Assembly (NCBI GenBank): GCA_933822405.4
Contig: CAKOGP040001892.1
Span: 218,086-282,085, forward strand
Source: Cylindrotheca closterium
Lineage: Eukaryota > Bacillariophyta > Bacillariophyceae > Bacillariales > Bacillariaceae
Reading direction: 5' to 3'
DNA length: 64,000 bases
The number at the start of each line of letters is the position of its first letter. The stretch's first letter is position 1. Made by a program: the position numbers and the translations under genes. The notes beneath the pieces were generated by a model. The model did no database searches. It had not been told where the DNA came from and saw only the letters and a list, made by a program, of their open reading frames with translations. Positions 62,326 to 64,000 of the stretch are shown piece after piece.

Positions 62326-64000
62326 GATGGACTGATGGGAAAGTGATGTCCTGTGGTGCCGCAAATCGGCAATTTGTGAGCTTCACCATATCAGAAGAAG
62401 ATGATGAATATCAATAATACGGCACTCGCAAGATACGGCACTAACAAACTTCGTCATCGAGGGGCGGTCCTGAACCGTATTATTATCCGAGAACTTTTGG
62501 TGTAACAAGTCAAGTCTCAGGTCCCACATGGGAATAATAACTTGATGAATGGATCGATCAATTTCTTCCATGACTCAATAATTCGAATCCCGAATGAAAC
62601 AACGTGTCATATATATAGTGAAGACCAGACCAAACCTCTACAGGGTAGGAAAGGTTGTAGGGGTATAGACGTTCCGAACAAGAATGTCCAACTGTCTCCC
62701 TACGGGTAATGGTGTACACTCGTAGTCAGCAAGAGGCAAAGGTGGCTAGTAGAATTACGCTTCCAGCTACCTCATCTAGGCTATAGTTATCAGGATGAAT
62801 AGATCTGGTGGTTGTCAGGAAATATGATAGTTCGATCTAAAAGTACGTTCGATCAGAGTGGTATGTTGTACAGTATTGGCCGTAATCTCTGTTGCGTCCT
62901 TTGATCATCATTGATCCATTTCCTGTTGTCTCACAATTTCGGTACCGAAACCGAAACCAAATGAAATCAAGACAGATATAGTCCGTCAAAGGAAGAAAGG
63001 TTCGCCGAAAGAATATAGAAGAGTTCCGCCGGAATAACAAGCAAAATTTTTACCGAAGACAAGACCGCAGGATCGGCACTGGATTTCGTGTATTCTGATG
63101 ATATTAATATGTATCCGCGAGATACTGTAGCGGTACCGGTAGAGTGAGTTCTCGTTGCTCATCGTTGCTGATGGAATGGATGAAATCGAAACCACTCGAC
63201 ATCGAGCTGGTAGCGAGGCCACGCAAAGGGTACAACACCGCCATCGAGCTGTTTGTGAGACCACGCAGGGTACCAATGACCCCTTGGAAATCTCGTTTCA
63301 CCTTTTGCGGTTTTCTAATTCACTAAGCAAGACGCCTGTTGTGGTATCATTAAGAGCAAAAGAATCTCATGCTGTTGATAGTTTATGCCAACAGGTCCGA
63401 GCAACTTCATAGCATCGCACAACAATCCAGATTCGAGGACATCGTCAAGGAGACGATGGTATTCCAGAAAGTTGATTTTGTGGTGGTGTCGAAAAGGAAG
63501 CTCTGCGCTTTGCAGCAGTGGAAATCAGGAGATTATTTCACTGCTGATTTCACTGCAAATGACACGAAGAGATTTTATCCACCATTCACTATTCCTATTT
63601 TATGATCTCTAGTAGGTCAAAGTTCATGCGGGGGGGGGAGGGGGGGGTATCGGTGGGCAGTACCTGGTAGGGCCAGCTTACAGAAGAAAAGTTCCAATTT
63701 TTAAAAATTAGTGACTGGGTGCATTCCGTAATTCTCCGAAGATTTCATTTGGGCATCTTCTGCAATATACAGAATGGCATTCTTAAATTTTTCACAAGCA
63801 ACACGACCCGATGATACTGCATAGCAAGCATATTCAATGTTTATAATATATTGTAAAATACTGTACCAGTACCAGGTAGTAATGCCGGTATCTGTATGTC
63901 ATGTATAAAGTACTTACATAGATGCTGGCGTCAGCGGTGACTGGCAGGTACCATGCTGGCAGTGCTTCTCTTGGGGGGTAATCCTCCCAAACCCCCCGGC
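62326..64000. other. Non-coding remainder of unit B to window end
   Basis: Equivalent to 57745-59419. Same poly-G tract and start of the GC-rich palindrome. No gene is supported. Confidence 0.45.

Larger units (their letters stand above)
60037..64000. repeat. 4.58-kb tandem segmental duplication, unit B (cut by window end)
   Basis: Direct-orientation repeat of unit A, offset 4581 bp, still matching at the last base of the window. About 620 bp of the unit remain unseen, and further units may follow. Confidence 0.9.

Overview
The window looks like nuclear DNA of a pennate, probably raphid, diatom. Genes are compact, on both strands and 0.1 to 1.5 kb apart. Introns are few and short (about 80-150 nt, GT-AG). 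Several gene families are typical of diatoms: BspA-type leucine-rich-repeat proteins with an ankyrin-like C-terminus, Pro/Thr/Ser-linker membrane proteins, DUF6824 domains, SEC14-like CRAL-TRIO proteins, and a secreted glycosyl hydrolase with a Lys/Ser/Gly tail resembling silaffin. Species is not determinable from the sequence alone. No rRNA, tRNA, CRISPR array or intact transposon was recognised.

Layout. 1-9.9 kb: a cell-surface PS/PT-rich protein cut by the left edge, a secreted serine carboxypeptidase, a PAS-domain protein, a degenerate repeat field, a bZIP transcription factor and anthranilate phosphoribosyltransferase. 10-24.3 kb: a locally duplicated block built from three unrelated families: secreted epoxide-hydrolase-like alpha/beta hydrolases (2 copies), Cof-type HAD phosphatases (3 copies) and BspA-LRR genes (1 intact, 2 pseudogenes). 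A separate PT-linker LRR membrane protein sits inside this block. 24.8-33.2 kb: a RidA protein and a tandem pair of STAND-type ATPases. 33.6-46.3 kb: GH16 glucanase with silaffin-like tail, small membrane protein, diatom RGLE protein, a DUF1769-PH-DUF547 fusion, a double-DUF2252 membrane protein and a small HAD_SAK protein. 46.5-52 kb: a further intact BspA-LRR gene with a decayed 3' relic, a PfkB sugar kinase and a pyrimidine 5'-nucleotidase-like HAD protein. 52-64 kb: a CRAL-TRIO/DUF6824 locus present as one older copy plus a near-identical 4.58-kb tandem duplication whose second unit runs off the right edge, with decayed fragments beside it.

The genes do not form one pathway. What ties the window together is gene turnover: tandem duplication, frameshift decay, partial relics and a sharply bounded 361-bp tract of near-identity that suggests gene conversion. 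The most unusual single proteins are the GH16/silaffin-like fusion, the double DUF2252 protein with a degenerate first domain, and the STAND pair in which one Walker A lysine is replaced by arginine. Starts and splice sites were read by eye from GT-AG signals, reading frame and family alignment. No transcript or database search was available.
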